Shown here: one piece after another, positions 25,537 to 34,727 of the stretch
Layout of the letters: each line of letters starts with the position of its first letter
How positions within the stretch are numbered: position 1 is the stretch's first letter
NCBI GenBank assembly: GCA_944387035.1
Contig: CALXDJ010000007.1
Coordinates: forward strand, 26,999-90,998
Origin: an uncultured Oscillospiraceae bacterium
GTDB taxonomy: Bacteria > Bacillota > Clostridia > Oscillospirales > Oscillospiraceae
Length of the DNA stretch: 64,000 nt
Direction of reading: 5' to 3'
Notes under the pieces: generated by a model
Told to the model about the DNA's origin: nothing
What the model saw: the letters and a program-made list of their open reading frames with translations, nothing else
The model's database searches: none
Translations under genes and position numbers: made by a program

Positions 25537-26601
25537 ATGTCCTCCTGTCTGCAACAAATCCCCGTTCATACCGCGCCGCCCTATCAGGTGACCGTAGGGC
25601 CGGGGCTGCTGCGTACCTGTGGTCCCCGGCTGCAAGAGGTGCTCTCCCCCTGCCGCATCGCGGTCATCACCGACTCTCATGTGGCTCCTTTGTACCTGGA
25701 GCGGGTCTGTGAGAGCCTGCAAAGCGCGGGCTTCTCCGTGGTCAGCCGGGTGGTCCCCGCCGGAGAGCAGCACAAAACCATGGCCACGTTGGCCCAGCTG
25801 CTGGAATTTCTGGCGGAGGAGCACCTGACCCGGACAGACTGCGTGGCAGCCCTGGGCGGCGGTGTCATCGGCGACATGGCCGGATTTGCCGCGGCGGTGT
25901 ACCTGCGGGGCATTCGCTGCGTGCAGCTGCCCACCACGCTGCTCTCCGCCGTGGATTCCTCCGTGGGCGGCAAAACCGCTGTGGACCTGAGCGCCGGAAA
26001 AAACCTGGCGGGAGCGTTCTTCCAGCCTGCCGCCGTACTGTGCGACACGGACTGTCTGTCCACCCTGCCGCCGGAGATTCTGGCCGACGGCGCCGCCGAG
26101 GCCATTAAGACCGGCGTGCTGTGTGACGAGAGCCTCTTCTCCCTCTTCGAATCCGGCTCCCTGAACTTGCCGGAAATCATCACCCGGTGTGTTTCCTACA
26201 AGGCCGGTGTGGTGGAACGTGACCCCACGGAGCAGGGCGAACGGAAGCTTTTGAATCTGGGCCACACCGTAGGCCATGCCATCGAGCGGTGCAGCGGCTT
26301 TGCCATCCCCCACGGCCACGCTGTGGCGGCGGGCCTTGCCATCATGGCCCGCGCTGCCGAGACCCGGGGCTGGACCGACGGCCCCCTGGCGGAGCGGATC
26401 ACCGCCTGCCTTGCCCAAAACAAGCTCCCCACCGGTACGGACTACTCCGCCGAGGCCCTGGCCCAGGCCGCGCTGTCGGATAAAAAGCGAGCGGGCGACA
26501 CCATCACGGTGGTCGTTCCCCGTCAAATCGGCGTATGTGAATTGCGCAAGCTGCCGGTCAGCCAACTGCAATCCCTCATTGCCGCGGGCCTGGAGGTATA
26601 A
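25537..26601 (+). CDS. aroB: 3-dehydroquinate synthase
   Basis: AroB converts DAHP to 3-dehydroquinate using NAD and a divalent metal. The 354-residue product has the conserved GGGVIGDMAGFAA loop, the VDSSVGGKTAVD block, and the metal-binding NLGHTVGHAIE and HGHAVAAG histidines. It is third in the operon, with AAAGGAG before ATG and its stop codon touching the aroA start. Confidence 0.96.
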   Translation: MSSCLQQIPVHTAPPYQVTVGPGLLRTCGPRLQEVLSPCRIAVITDSHVAPLYLERVCESLQSAGFSVVSRVVPAGEQHKTMATLAQLLEFLAEEHLTRTDCVAALGGGVIGDMAGFAAAVYLRGIRCVQLPTTLLSAVDSSVGGKTAVDLSAGKNLAGAFFQPAAVLCDTDCLSTLPPEILADGAAEAIKTGVLCDESLFSLFESGSLNLPEIITRCVSYKAGVVERDPTEQGERKLLNLGHTVGHAIERCSGFAIPHGHAVAAGLAIMARAAETRGWTDGPLAERITACLAQNKLPTGTDYSAEALAQAALSDKKRAGDTITVVVPRQIGVCELRKLPVSQLQSLIAAGLEV

Positions 26602-27831
26602 ATGGATATTCAGATTACACCCCGGCACCTCTCCGGCACCGTGACCCCGCCCCCCAGTAAATCCATGGCCCACCGGCTGCTCATTGCCGCCGCTCTGGGA
26701 AGTGGAATCAGCACTGTCCGGGGCGTGGCCATGAGCCAGGACGTGGAAGCAACCCTCCGGTGCCTGACCGCCCTGGGCGGGCACTGGCGGGAAACCACTC
26801 CCGGCACTCTGGAAATCACCGGCATCGGAGGCCGCCGGAGTACCCCCGGCACAGCGCTGCCCCATCTGGACTGCGGAGAATCCGGCTCCACTTTGCGCTT
26901 TTTCCTTCCCATCGCCCTGGCAGTGGCGGGAGGCGGCGTCTTCACCGGCCAGGGCCGCCTGATGGCCCGCCCCCAGGGCCCGTACCTGGACCTCTTCCGG
27001 GAGAAGGGCATCTTCTGTGAGCAAACAGGCGGCACCCTCACGGTTCGGGGAACGCTGGAGCCGGGCGAGTACCATCTGCCCGGCAATGTCTCCAGTCAGT
27101 TTTTCACGGGACTGCTGTTTGCCCTTCCGCTGCTGGACGGGCCCAGCACCATCGTCCCCACCACTGCCGTGGAAAGCTGGGACTATATCCTCATGACGCT
27201 GGATGCTCTGACGGGCGCCGGCGTGACCGCCGCGGAGCCCCATACCCCGGGCGAGGCATTCCGGGTCTGTCCCGCTGCCTATCAGCCCTTTGACCGGACC
27301 GTGGAGGCAGACTGGTCCCAGGCGGCCTTCTGGTATGCCGCCATTGCTCTGGGTTCCCAGCTGGAACTGACCGGGCTCAACGCCTTCTCCGTTCAGGGGG
27401 ATATGGCCGTGGTGCCCCACTTCCTGCGCCTGACGCAGCCCGGAGACCGGGAGATCGACGTCTCCGGCATCCCGGACCTGCTGCCGCCCCTGGCGGTCAT
27501 GGCGGCGGTCCGCTCCGGCACCACCCGCTTTGTCAACGCCGCCCGGCTGCGGATGAAGGAGAGCGACCGGCTGGAGACTACCGCCGCCCTGCTCACCACT
27601 CTGGGCGTCTCCGCCCAGGCGGGGCCGGATTTTCTCACCGTTCAGGGCGGCGCCATCACCGGCGGCACCGTGGACGGCGCCAACGACCACCGTATCGTTA
27701 TGGCGGCAGCCATTGCCGCCACCGCCAGCTCCAGCCCTGTCACGATTCGTGGGGCCGAAGCGGTAAAGAAGTCTTACCCGGATTTCTGGGAGGTCTATCA
27801 AAGCCTGGGAGGTGTGATCCATGTCCTCTGA
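26602..27831 (+). CDS. aroA: EPSP synthase (3-phosphoshikimate 1-carboxyvinyltransferase)
   Basis: AroA transfers the enolpyruvyl group from PEP to shikimate 3-phosphate. The 409-residue product has PPSKSMAHR near the N-terminus, GESGSTLRFFLPIAL as the first signature and RLRMKESDRLETTA as the second. A slightly short N-terminus is usual in clostridia. It begins on the base after the aroB stop and overlaps aroC by 11 bases, evidence of a single operon. Confidence 0.96.
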   Translation: MDIQITPRHLSGTVTPPPSKSMAHRLLIAAALGSGISTVRGVAMSQDVEATLRCLTALGGHWRETTPGTLEITGIGGRRSTPGTALPHLDCGESGSTLRFFLPIALAVAGGGVFTGQGRLMARPQGPYLDLFREKGIFCEQTGGTLTVRGTLEPGEYHLPGNVSSQFFTGLLFALPLLDGPSTIVPTTAVESWDYILMTLDALTGAGVTAAEPHTPGEAFRVCPAAYQPFDRTVEADWSQAAFWYAAIALGSQLELTGLNAFSVQGDMAVVPHFLRLTQPGDREIDVSGIPDLLPPLAVMAAVRSGTTRFVNAARLRMKESDRLETTAALLTTLGVSAQAGPDFLTVQGGAITGGTVDGANDHRIVMAAAIAATASSSPVTIRGAEAVKKSYPDFWEVYQSLGGVIHVL

Positions 27832-28912
27832 ATTTGGAAACTTGCTGCATGTGAGTGTGTTCGGCCAGTCCCACGGCCGGGCCATCGGCGTAGTGGTGGA
27901 CGGTCTGCCTGCCGGGGAGGCCATTGACCTGGCCGAACTCCAGGCCTTTCTGGACCGCCGCCGTCCGGGGAAGAGCGCCCTGTCCACTGCCCGGAAGGAG
28001 GGGGACATCCCCACGTTCCTCTCCGGGCTGGAAAACGACCGTACCTGCGGCGCACCGCTGTGCGCCGTCATTGAAAACAGCGACCAGCACTCCGCCGACT
28101 ACGGCGGCCTTACCGATACGCCCCGTCCGGGCCATGCCGATTTTACGGCCGCCGTCAAATGGGGCGGCGCGGCAGACATGCGGGGCGGCGGACACTTCTC
28201 CGGCCGGCTGACGGCGCCGCTGTGCATTGCCGGCGGCATCGCCAAGCAGATTCTCGCCCGCCGCGGGATCTTCGTCGGGGCCCACCTCAGCGAGGTGGCG
28301 GGAATCCCCGACGCCGCCTTCCCCCTGCACCCCACGCCGGAGCTGCTCAGCGCCGTGGCCGCCAAGGACTTCCCCGTTCTGGATGAGGAAGCCGGTGCCC
28401 GGATGCAGCAGGCCATTCTGGAGGCCCGGCAGGAGGGCGATTCCGTGGGCGGCATCGTGGAATGCGCCGCCATCGGCCTGCCTGCCGGACTGGGCGAGCC
28501 CATGTTCGGCGGCGTGGAAAACCGGCTGGCGGCCGCCCTGTTCGGCATCCCCGCCGTCAAGGGCGTGGAGTTCGGCGCAGGCTTCGCCGCCGCCCGGCTC
28601 CGGGGCTCGGAAAACAACGACCCCTTTACCATGAACCACGGCCGGGTGGAAACCGTGTCCAACCACGCCGGCGGGATTTTGGGCGGCATCACCAGCGGGA
28701 TGCCCGTGATCGTACGGGCGGCGCTCAAACCCACGCCGTCCATCGCCCGGCCGCAGCAGACCGTCTCGCTGCAGGCGGGCGAAGAAACCCAGCTGCAAAT
28801 CCGGGGCCGTCACGACCCCTGCATTGCCCACCGGGCTGTCCCGGTGGTGGAGGCCGTCACTGCGGCGGTTCTCTTAGATTTACTATTGGAGGGCAATCAT
28901 GGAACTTTCTGA
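27821..28912 (+). CDS. aroC: Chorismate synthase
   Basis: AroC makes chorismate from EPSP with reduced FMN as catalyst. The 363-residue product has the N-terminal GNLLHVSVFGQSHG motif, RPGHADFTAAVKWG and the late GGRDPCIAHRAVPVVEA-like segment (GRHDPCIAHRA). It overlaps aroA before it and pheA after it, so translation is coupled through the middle of the operon. Confidence 0.96.
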   Translation: MSSEFGNLLHVSVFGQSHGRAIGVVVDGLPAGEAIDLAELQAFLDRRRPGKSALSTARKEGDIPTFLSGLENDRTCGAPLCAVIENSDQHSADYGGLTDTPRPGHADFTAAVKWGGAADMRGGGHFSGRLTAPLCIAGGIAKQILARRGIFVGAHLSEVAGIPDAAFPLHPTPELLSAVAAKDFPVLDEEAGARMQQAILEARQEGDSVGGIVECAAIGLPAGLGEPMFGGVENRLAAALFGIPAVKGVEFGAGFAAARLRGSENNDPFTMNHGRVETVSNHAGGILGGITSGMPVIVRAALKPTPSIARPQQTVSLQAGEETQLQIRGRHDPCIAHRAVPVVEAVTAAVLLDLLLEGNHGTF

Positions 28913-30035
28913 AATTCGCAAGCACATTGACGAGGTAGACGATCAGCTCTTGCAGCTCTTCCTCCAGCGGATGGACCTGGCCGATCAGGTCGCCGCCTAT
29001 AAGAATGAACACCACCTGCCCATTTTGAACCGGGAGCGGGAACGGGCCGTGCTGGCCAAGGTCACCGAACAGGCCGGCGAGCGGGAGCGCTATGCCTATC
29101 ACCTCTTCTCCACCCTCTTCGAGCTGGCCCGGTCCCGGCAGGCCGAGCTGATCTCCGCCCCCACCCGGGTGGCCGCCCAGGTCAAGGCCTCCCTGGAGGC
29201 CGGCAGCGCCGTGTTCCCCCAGACCGGCCTCATCGCCTGTCAGGGCGTGGAGGGCGCCAACTCCCAGGCCGCCTGCGACCGTCTGCTGCCCCGGGGCAAC
29301 ATTGTCTATGTCAAGACCTTCGAGGCCGTGGCAGCCGCCGTGGAGTCCGGCCTGTGCAAGTTCGGCGTGCTGCCCATTGAAAACAGCTCCAACGGCTCCG
29401 TCCGTGCCGTTTACGAGCTGCTCCAGGACCACCGCCTCAGCGTGGTGCGCTCCACCCGGCTGTGCATCCGGCATGAGCTGCTGGCCCTGCCCGGCGTGAA
29501 GATGTCCGACATCACGGAGATCTACTCCCATGAGCAGGCCATCGGCCAGTGCGGCAAGTTCCTCGCCGGGCTCAACGGCGTGCGGGTAATCCCCTGCGAC
29601 AATACCGCCGTGGCTGCCAAGATGGTCTCCGAGAGCGGCAACCGCCACGCCGCCGCCATCTCCTCCCACGCCTGTGCGGAGCTCTACGGCCTGACCTGCA
29701 TTAACGACACCATTCAGGACAGCGACAACAACTACACCCGCTTCTTCTGCATCTCCAAAGACCCGGTGATCTACGCCGGTGCCAACCGCATCAGCCTGAT
29801 TCTGGCCTGCAACAACCGTCCCGGTGCCCTGTATGAGATTCTCTCCAAGCTGGCGGCTCTGAATATCAACATGACCAAGCTGGAGTCCTGCCCCGTCAGC
29901 GGCCGGAACTTCGAGTTCATCTTCTTCCTGGAACTGGAGGCCTCCGTTCAGGAGCCGGGCGTCCTGCCCATGCTGGAAGAGCTGGAGCGCAGCTGCGCGG
30001 ACTTCAACTTCCTGGGCAGCTACGCGGAGGTCTGA
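28899..30035 (+). CDS. pheA: Bifunctional chorismate mutase / prephenate dehydratase (P-protein)
   Basis: PheA converts chorismate to prephenate and then to phenylpyruvate. The 378-residue product has an AroQ-type chorismate mutase (1-85; IRKHIDEVDDQLLQLFLQR), a prephenate dehydratase domain (about 110-290, with the TRF motif at about residue 279) and a C-terminal ACT domain (about 297-372). In the ACT domain the Phe-binding ESRP motif reads ESCP, so the Arg is replaced by Cys; feedback control may differ. It overlaps aroC by 14 bases. Confidence 0.95.
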   Translation: MELSEIRKHIDEVDDQLLQLFLQRMDLADQVAAYKNEHHLPILNRERERAVLAKVTEQAGERERYAYHLFSTLFELARSRQAELISAPTRVAAQVKASLEAGSAVFPQTGLIACQGVEGANSQAACDRLLPRGNIVYVKTFEAVAAAVESGLCKFGVLPIENSSNGSVRAVYELLQDHRLSVVRSTRLCIRHELLALPGVKMSDITEIYSHEQAIGQCGKFLAGLNGVRVIPCDNTAVAAKMVSESGNRHAAAISSHACAELYGLTCINDTIQDSDNNYTRFFCISKDPVIYAGANRISLILACNNRPGALYEILSKLAALNINMTKLESCPVSGRNFEFIFFLELEASVQEPGVLPMLEELERSCADFNFLGSYAEV

Positions 30036-30038
30036 GCC

Positions 30039-31337
30039 GTGGCCGCGCCGATCTTCGGCCTGCTGGGCCGGAAACTGGGCCACAGCTGGTCCGTTCCCAT
30101 CCATACCGCTCTGGGCTGCACGGACTACCGTCTCATTGAGCTGGAGCCGGAGGACCTGCCCGCTTTTTTGCAGCAGGAGAATCTGGGTGGACTCAACGTT
30201 ACCATTCCCTACAAGCGAGACGTCATGCCCTACTGTGACGTCATCGATCCCCAGGCCCAGGCCATCGGCAGCGTGAACACCCTCTGCCGCCGCTCCGACG
30301 GCAAGCTCTACGCCTGGAATACCGACGCCGCGGGCTTTTCCTACATGGCCCGGCGGGCAGGCATCTCCTTTGCCGGACAGAAGGTGGTGATCCTGGGCAG
30401 CGGCGGCGCGTCGCTCACCGCCCAGTATGTGGCCCGGCAGGAAGGCGCCCGGGCAGTGGTGGTGATCTCCCGCTCCGGTCCGGACAACTACGCTAACCTC
30501 TCCCGCCACGCCGATGCCGACATCGTGGTCAACACCACGCCGGTGGGCACCTACCCCAACAACGGGCAGTCCCCGGTGGATCTCACCGCCTTCCCTGCCT
30601 GCAAGGGCGTGCTGGACGTGGTGTACAACCCCCGGCGGACGGCTTTGCTCCTGCAAGCGGAATCCCTTTCCATCCCCTGCTGTGACGGGCTTCCCATGCT
30701 GGTGGCCCAGGCCAAGGCCGCGGAGGAGCACTTTTTCCAGCGCTCCATTCCGGACAGCGAAACGGAGCGGATTTTGTCCCAGCTGCGGCGTGAGACCCAG
30801 AACATTGTCCTCATCGGCATGCCCGGCTGCGGCAAATCCACCGTGGGAGCGGCCCTGGCTGCTCTGACCGGCCGGGAGGCCATCGACATTGACCAGCGCA
30901 TTGAGGCCCGGGCGGGCTGCTCCATTCCGGAGATTTTCGCCCAGGGCGGCGAAGCCGCCTTCCGGGCCCTGGAGCAGGAGGAAACGGCTCTGGCCGGAGC
31001 ATGCTCCGGCAAAATCCTCCTCACCGGCGGCGGCGTGGTGACGGTGGAGGCCAACTATGCCTCCCTGCATCAAAACGGCCGCATTTACCACCTGCTGCGT
31101 TCCCTGGACACTCTGGCCACCGATGGCCGTCCCCTCTCCCAAGGGGCGGATCTGGCTGCCATGTGGCAGCGGCGTGCCCCGCTGTACGCCCGGTTCCGGG
31201 ATGCGGAGGCAGACAACAACGGCACGGCGGAGGAAACCGCCGCCGCAATCTGGAGGGATTTTTGTGTACATTGTGGTTCTGAACGGTCCGAATTTGAACA
31301 TGCTGGGCATCCGGCAGCCGGAGATCTACGGACATGA
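30039..31337 (+). CDS. aroEK: Shikimate dehydrogenase - shikimate kinase fusion
   Basis: One frame of 432 codons joins two shikimate enzymes. Residues 1-250 are AroE-like: the substrate-binding LNVTIPYK Lys, NTDAAGF Asp and a GSGGAS nucleotide loop. From about residue 255 it is AroK-like, with the Walker A motif GMPGCGKST at about 260-268, DIDQRIE and the GGGVV lid region. Start is GTG three bases after pheA. The kinase fold should end near WRDF; the remaining 25 residues lie in the region overlapping aroQ by 74 bases in another frame. Confidence 0.94.
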   Translation: MAAPIFGLLGRKLGHSWSVPIHTALGCTDYRLIELEPEDLPAFLQQENLGGLNVTIPYKRDVMPYCDVIDPQAQAIGSVNTLCRRSDGKLYAWNTDAAGFSYMARRAGISFAGQKVVILGSGGASLTAQYVARQEGARAVVVISRSGPDNYANLSRHADADIVVNTTPVGTYPNNGQSPVDLTAFPACKGVLDVVYNPRRTALLLQAESLSIPCCDGLPMLVAQAKAAEEHFFQRSIPDSETERILSQLRRETQNIVLIGMPGCGKSTVGAALAALTGREAIDIDQRIEARAGCSIPEIFAQGGEAAFRALEQEETALAGACSGKILLTGGGVVTVEANYASLHQNGRIYHLLRSLDTLATDGRPLSQGADLAAMWQRRAPLYARFRDAEADNNGTAEETAAAIWRDFCVHCGSERSEFEHAGHPAAGDLRT

Positions 31338-31710
31338 GACCTACGAGGATCTCAAGGCCATGATCCAGCAGGAGGCCGACAATCTGGGCGTCCGGGTCAG
31401 CTTCTTCCAGTCCAATCATGAAGGTGCCCTGGTGGACGCCATCCAGCAGGCCTACTTTGACAAGGCCGACGGCATCATCATCAATCCCGGCGCCTACACC
31501 CATACCAGCATCGCCCTGCTGGACGCGGTCAAGGCCGTGCGCATCCCCACGGTGGAAGTCCACATCTCCGACCCGGATACCCGGGAGGAGTTCCGCCACA
31601 CCTCCTATATCCGCGCCGCCTGCACCGCCACCATCCGGGGCCACGGCCTGGCCGGCTATGTGGAGGCACTGCGGCTGTTATGCGGCACACAGGCTTCTGC
31701 CCCCATCTAA
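31264..31710 (+). CDS. aroQ: 3-dehydroquinate dehydratase, type II
   Basis: AroQ removes water from 3-dehydroquinate. The 148-residue product has the type II motifs VLNGPNLNMLG, FFQSNHEGALVDAI, INPGAYTHTS and EVHISDP, with Tyr, His and Arg of the active site present. Start GTG 31264 has GGAGGG eight bases before it and lies within the end of the aroEK frame. It is the last gene of the operon and is followed by a strong terminator. Confidence 0.95.
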   Translation: MYIVVLNGPNLNMLGIRQPEIYGHETYEDLKAMIQQEADNLGVRVSFFQSNHEGALVDAIQQAYFDKADGIIINPGAYTHTSIALLDAVKAVRIPTVEVHISDPDTREEFRHTSYIRAACTATIRGHGLAGYVEALRLLCGTQASAPI

Positions 31711-31759
31711 TTCAAAACTATTTGTATAATTTTTGTCGAATATTGCATTTTGTATGCAG

Positions 31760-31812
31760 CAATTCCCGTTTCGCAGCGCAGGTAAGCGCTCTGGGACGGG
31801 AATTGTTTTTTT
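31760..31812 (+). terminator. Terminator of the aro operon
   Basis: CAATTCCCGT and ACGGGAATTG arms enclose a structured loop and are followed by T7. Confidence 0.88.
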
Positions 31813-31831
31813 GAGAGGACGTCTTGATACG

Positions 31832-31870
31832 AAAAAGCGGCTCCGCCGCGGGTATCCGCAGCGGAGCCGT
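31832..31870 (-). terminator. Terminator of cstA
   Basis: On the minus strand a CGGCTCCGC / GCGGAGCCG stem is followed by CTTTTTC, about 25 bp after the cstA stop. Confidence 0.8.
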
Positions 31871-31893
31871 AAGAAGGGATGAAGATGTAAAAG

Positions 31894-33414
31894 TTACTTA
31901 TTGATGTTCAGCTTGGCAGAACGCTTGTTGCCGTACCACAGGATGATGCCCACATAGGCCACAGCAGCCGCAATGCCGATGCCGTAGGCAACCGGCCAAA
32001 CAATGTTGAAGCCGATCTTGGCGTTGGCGATGTAGGTCACGGTGATGAAGGTATACCAGGCACCGGGGATCATGGGAATCCAAACCCACTTGCTCTTGCC
32101 GTTTTCAAACATCCAGATGGCGATAGCCAGGAAGGCAAACAGGGACAGGGTCTGGTTGGACCATGCGAAGTAACGCCACAGGATATTGAAGCCCTGGGAG
32201 TTCATCTTGGCAAACACCAGGACCACAGCCACCAGGGCAAAGATCACGGCAGACAGGCCCAGGCGCTTGGCCTTGGAGCTCTGGTCAATGTTGAAGGATT
32301 CGGAGATCTGCAGACGCAGGCCGCGCAGTGCGGTATCGCCGGAAGTGATGGGCAGCACGATGATACCCAACAAGGCAACGAGGCCGCCCACATTGCCCAG
32401 AATGTCACGGCAGACCACACCAACAGTACCGGTAGCCAGGCTGGCATTGGCCTCCTGCAGGCCCAGGTTGTACACGCCCATAGCGGCAGCAGCCCACACC
32501 ATTGCGATGAAGCCTTCCAGAACCATCATGTTGTAGAAGGTCATACGGCCCTGCTTCTCGCTCTTCATGGAGCGGGAAATGATAGCCGTCTGGGTGGAGT
32601 GGAAGCCGGAGAGCATACCGCAGGCCACGGTGATGAAGAAGATGGGGATGAAGTGCTGGGCGGTGAAGTACTCGCCATAGCTGAAGGGCACCTGAGTAGC
32701 ACCGTCCTCAGCCAGGGTGAAGGCGTTGAGCGCCACACCATGCCAGTCATCCCACAGGTTCAGCAGGGGATAGCCCTTGACAAACAGGCCGATGAACACG
32801 CCCAGGGCGGAGAACATCAGGATCGCACCGAAGATGGGATAGATCCGGCCGATGATCTTGTCGATGGGGAACAGGGTTGCAATCAGGTAATAGACAAAGA
32901 TTACACCATAGATGATCCAGGTGGTGGGATCCGTGGCAGAGCCGCTGAAATGGAACACCTGCGTTGCGGCAATGTCGCCGGGGGTGTAGATAAACACGGC
33001 GCCGACCAACAGCAGCAGCAGGCTGCAGAAGACCTGATACACGCCGTAAACACCCTTGTTGGAGTACTTACGGATCATGGAGGCCATCTGAGAACCACCG
33101 TCACGCAGGCAGATCATGCCGGAGAAATAGTCGTGCATGGCGCCGCCGATGATGTTGGTGATGGGGATCGTGATAAATGCGATGGGTCCAAAGAGGATGC
33201 CCTGAATGGGTCCAAAAATGGGGCCGGTGCCCGCGATGTTCAGCAGGTTGATCAGGCCGTTTTTCCAGCCCCGCATGGGGACATAGTCCACACCGTCCTG
33301 CTTGGAATAGGCGGGTGTTTCCCGGTCATCAGGTCCGAAAACCTTTTCGCAGAACTTGCCGTACAGGGCGGCGCCCACGAACAGGATGACGAGACCCAGA
33401 ACAAATGTTGCCAT
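31894..33414 (-). CDS. cstA: CstA family carbon starvation / peptide or pyruvate transporter
   Basis: This is an integral membrane protein of about 506 residues and some 13-16 spans, with CstA landmarks NIAGTGPIFGPIQGILFGP, GGAMHDYFSGM and SGFHSTQTA. CstA relatives import peptides or pyruvate. ATG 33414 was chosen over the GTG six bases earlier because AGGAG is nine bases away. The 5' leader is about 230 nt long and the promoter lies at 33654-33659. The gene directly upstream encodes a GntR/FCD regulator in the same direction, a likely controller. Confidence 0.93.
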   Translation of the reverse strand: MATFVLGLVILFVGAALYGKFCEKVFGPDDRETPAYSKQDGVDYVPMRGWKNGLINLLNIAGTGPIFGPIQGILFGPIAFITIPITNIIGGAMHDYFSGMICLRDGGSQMASMIRKYSNKGVYGVYQVFCSLLLLLVGAVFIYTPGDIAATQVFHFSGSATDPTTWIIYGVIFVYYLIATLFPIDKIIGRIYPIFGAILMFSALGVFIGLFVKGYPLLNLWDDWHGVALNAFTLAEDGATQVPFSYGEYFTAQHFIPIFFITVACGMLSGFHSTQTAIISRSMKSEKQGRMTFYNMMVLEGFIAMVWAAAAMGVYNLGLQEANASLATGTVGVVCRDILGNVGGLVALLGIIVLPITSGDTALRGLRLQISESFNIDQSSKAKRLGLSAVIFALVAVVLVFAKMNSQGFNILWRYFAWSNQTLSLFAFLAIAIWMFENGKSKWVWIPMIPGAWYTFITVTYIANAKIGFNIVWPVAYGIGIAAAVAYVGIILWYGNKRSAKLNINK

Positions 33415-33659
33415 AAACACACACTCCTTCTAGTCACTTCGAAAAGTGTTTTGAGTTGCGGAGAACCTCCCAATTCAGTTCTCCGCCGGCCGGCACTGCC
33501 GACCATTGCGCTGTGCCAATGGGTTTGCTTTTACGCTCCCTTCTTTTCGTTCCGTCCAGCCTTCCCCGCCGGGCGGAAAACTGCAGCCTTCCCATCAGGG
33601 AACCTGCCGGACGAAAGCCCGGAATGCGCGCCGGACTCCCTTCTCCGGTGCACATTATA
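33415..33659 (-). promoter_or_regulatory. Long structured 5' leader and promoter of cstA
   Basis: A TATAAT on the minus strand (33654-33659), with TTTCAA 18 bp upstream, starts a leader of about 230 nt with no gene. It contains a GGAGAAC / GTTCTCC hairpin at about 33460-33485 and a purine-rich stretch. No riboswitch class was recognised. A TTGTGTACAA palindrome at about 33700, upstream of the promoter, could be the binding site of the adjacent GntR regulator. Confidence 0.5.
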
Positions 33660-33891
33660 CACCTCTGTTTTCTCTTTTTGAAAGGGGCTAACGCAAAATT
33701 TGTGTACAATTTGTGAATAAGGGTGTTTCTTTTGGCAATCACGCACAAAAAATCTACGTTTTAAACAACCGGTTTCGGAATGTCCATCGATTTCGTCAGT
33801 CCTTGATTGTGCATTTTCCCTATTTTCCGCAGGAGCTCCCGTCAATTTGCCGGAAGCGGTCTTCCGGGCAAATTGGCCGTTCCTTCCCGGC

Positions 33892-34578
33892 TCACTGCTC
33901 TTCCAGGGTATTGATGAGGTGCCGCATGTGGATGCTCATGGCATGGCTGGCACCCACTTCATCCCGCTTGAGCAGGAAATCCAGAATAATCCGGTTATCC
34001 GCCAGAGCCGTGTCCTGCATCTTCTGGCGGTTATGGGCGATCTGCAAAATCTCGTTGACGGCACTGTTAATAATCGGATAGAGCCGGCGCATGTATTCAT
34101 TATGGGAAGCTTTGATAATGGCCCAGTGGAACTCCTGGTCCGCCAGGGGCCAGTCTCCCCCCTCCGCCGCCACCTGCTCTACCCGGCGGCCCTTCTTCAC
34201 GATCTGCTCCAACTCCTCATCGGTGGCCCGGCTGCAGGCCAGCGCCACCGTGGCAGGCTCAAAGATCAGCCGCATCTCAAACAGGTCCTTGGCCCGGACC
34301 CGGGACCGCATCCCCGCCAGGCCCGTCAGATCCAGTCCCTGGGAGGGCAGCGCTTCTTTGACAAAGGTTCCCTTCCCCCGCCGGATCTCCAGCACTCCCT
34401 GAGCCACCAAGAACGAGATGGCCTCCCGTAAGGTCGTGCGGCTGACCTGCAGAGCCTGGCTGAGCTCATTTTCATTGGGCAGCTTGCTTCCCAGAGGATA
34501 CCGCCCCTCATCCACGATCAATTCATACAGACGGTCTGCTGTCTGCTCCGACAGCTTGGCCTTTCTTGCCTCCGCCAT
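33892..34578 (-). CDS. GntR/FCD-family transcriptional regulator
   Basis: The 228-residue product has an N-terminal winged helix (recognition helix in VSRTTLREAISFL) and an intact C-terminal FCD domain with the metal-ligand style D/H pattern (EMRLIFEPATVALA, DQEFHWAII, MSIHMRHLINTLEE). The third of three consecutive ATG codons (34578) has the best spacing from AAGGAGG. It precedes cstA on the same strand and faces away from the 2-oxoacid oxidoreductase operon, so it may control either or both. FCD ligands are usually small carboxylic acids. Confidence 0.9.
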   Translation of the reverse strand: MAEARKAKLSEQTADRLYELIVDEGRYPLGSKLPNENELSQALQVSRTTLREAISFLVAQGVLEIRRGKGTFVKEALPSQGLDLTGLAGMRSRVRAKDLFEMRLIFEPATVALACSRATDEELEQIVKKGRRVEQVAAEGGDWPLADQEFHWAIIKASHNEYMRRLYPIINSAVNEILQIAHNRQKMQDTALADNRIILDFLLKRDEVGASHAMSIHMRHLINTLEEQ

Positions 34579-34629
34579 CATCATCCCTCCTTGTTTTTGT
34601 GCCAATTGCTAAAATCCGTGCCGGCCTCT

Positions 34630-34658
34630 TGACATCGTATGTTGCCGGATGTACAATG
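34630..34658 (+). promoter_or_regulatory. Promoter of the 2-oxoacid oxidoreductase operon
   Basis: TTGACA, a 17-bp spacer and TACAAT. Half-sites GTATGTTG and CATACAAC lie on either side of the -10, where a regulator could bind. Confidence 0.75.
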
Positions 34659-34727
34659 ACATCATACAACAGAACCAGAAATAATACAACTAAAATTTTT
34701 GACTGAAATTGGGAGGAGGCTTTCTCC

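Noticed and set aside
28857..31310. 817-codon minus-strand frame
   Set aside because: It is antisense to pheA and aroEK and has no recognisable domain.
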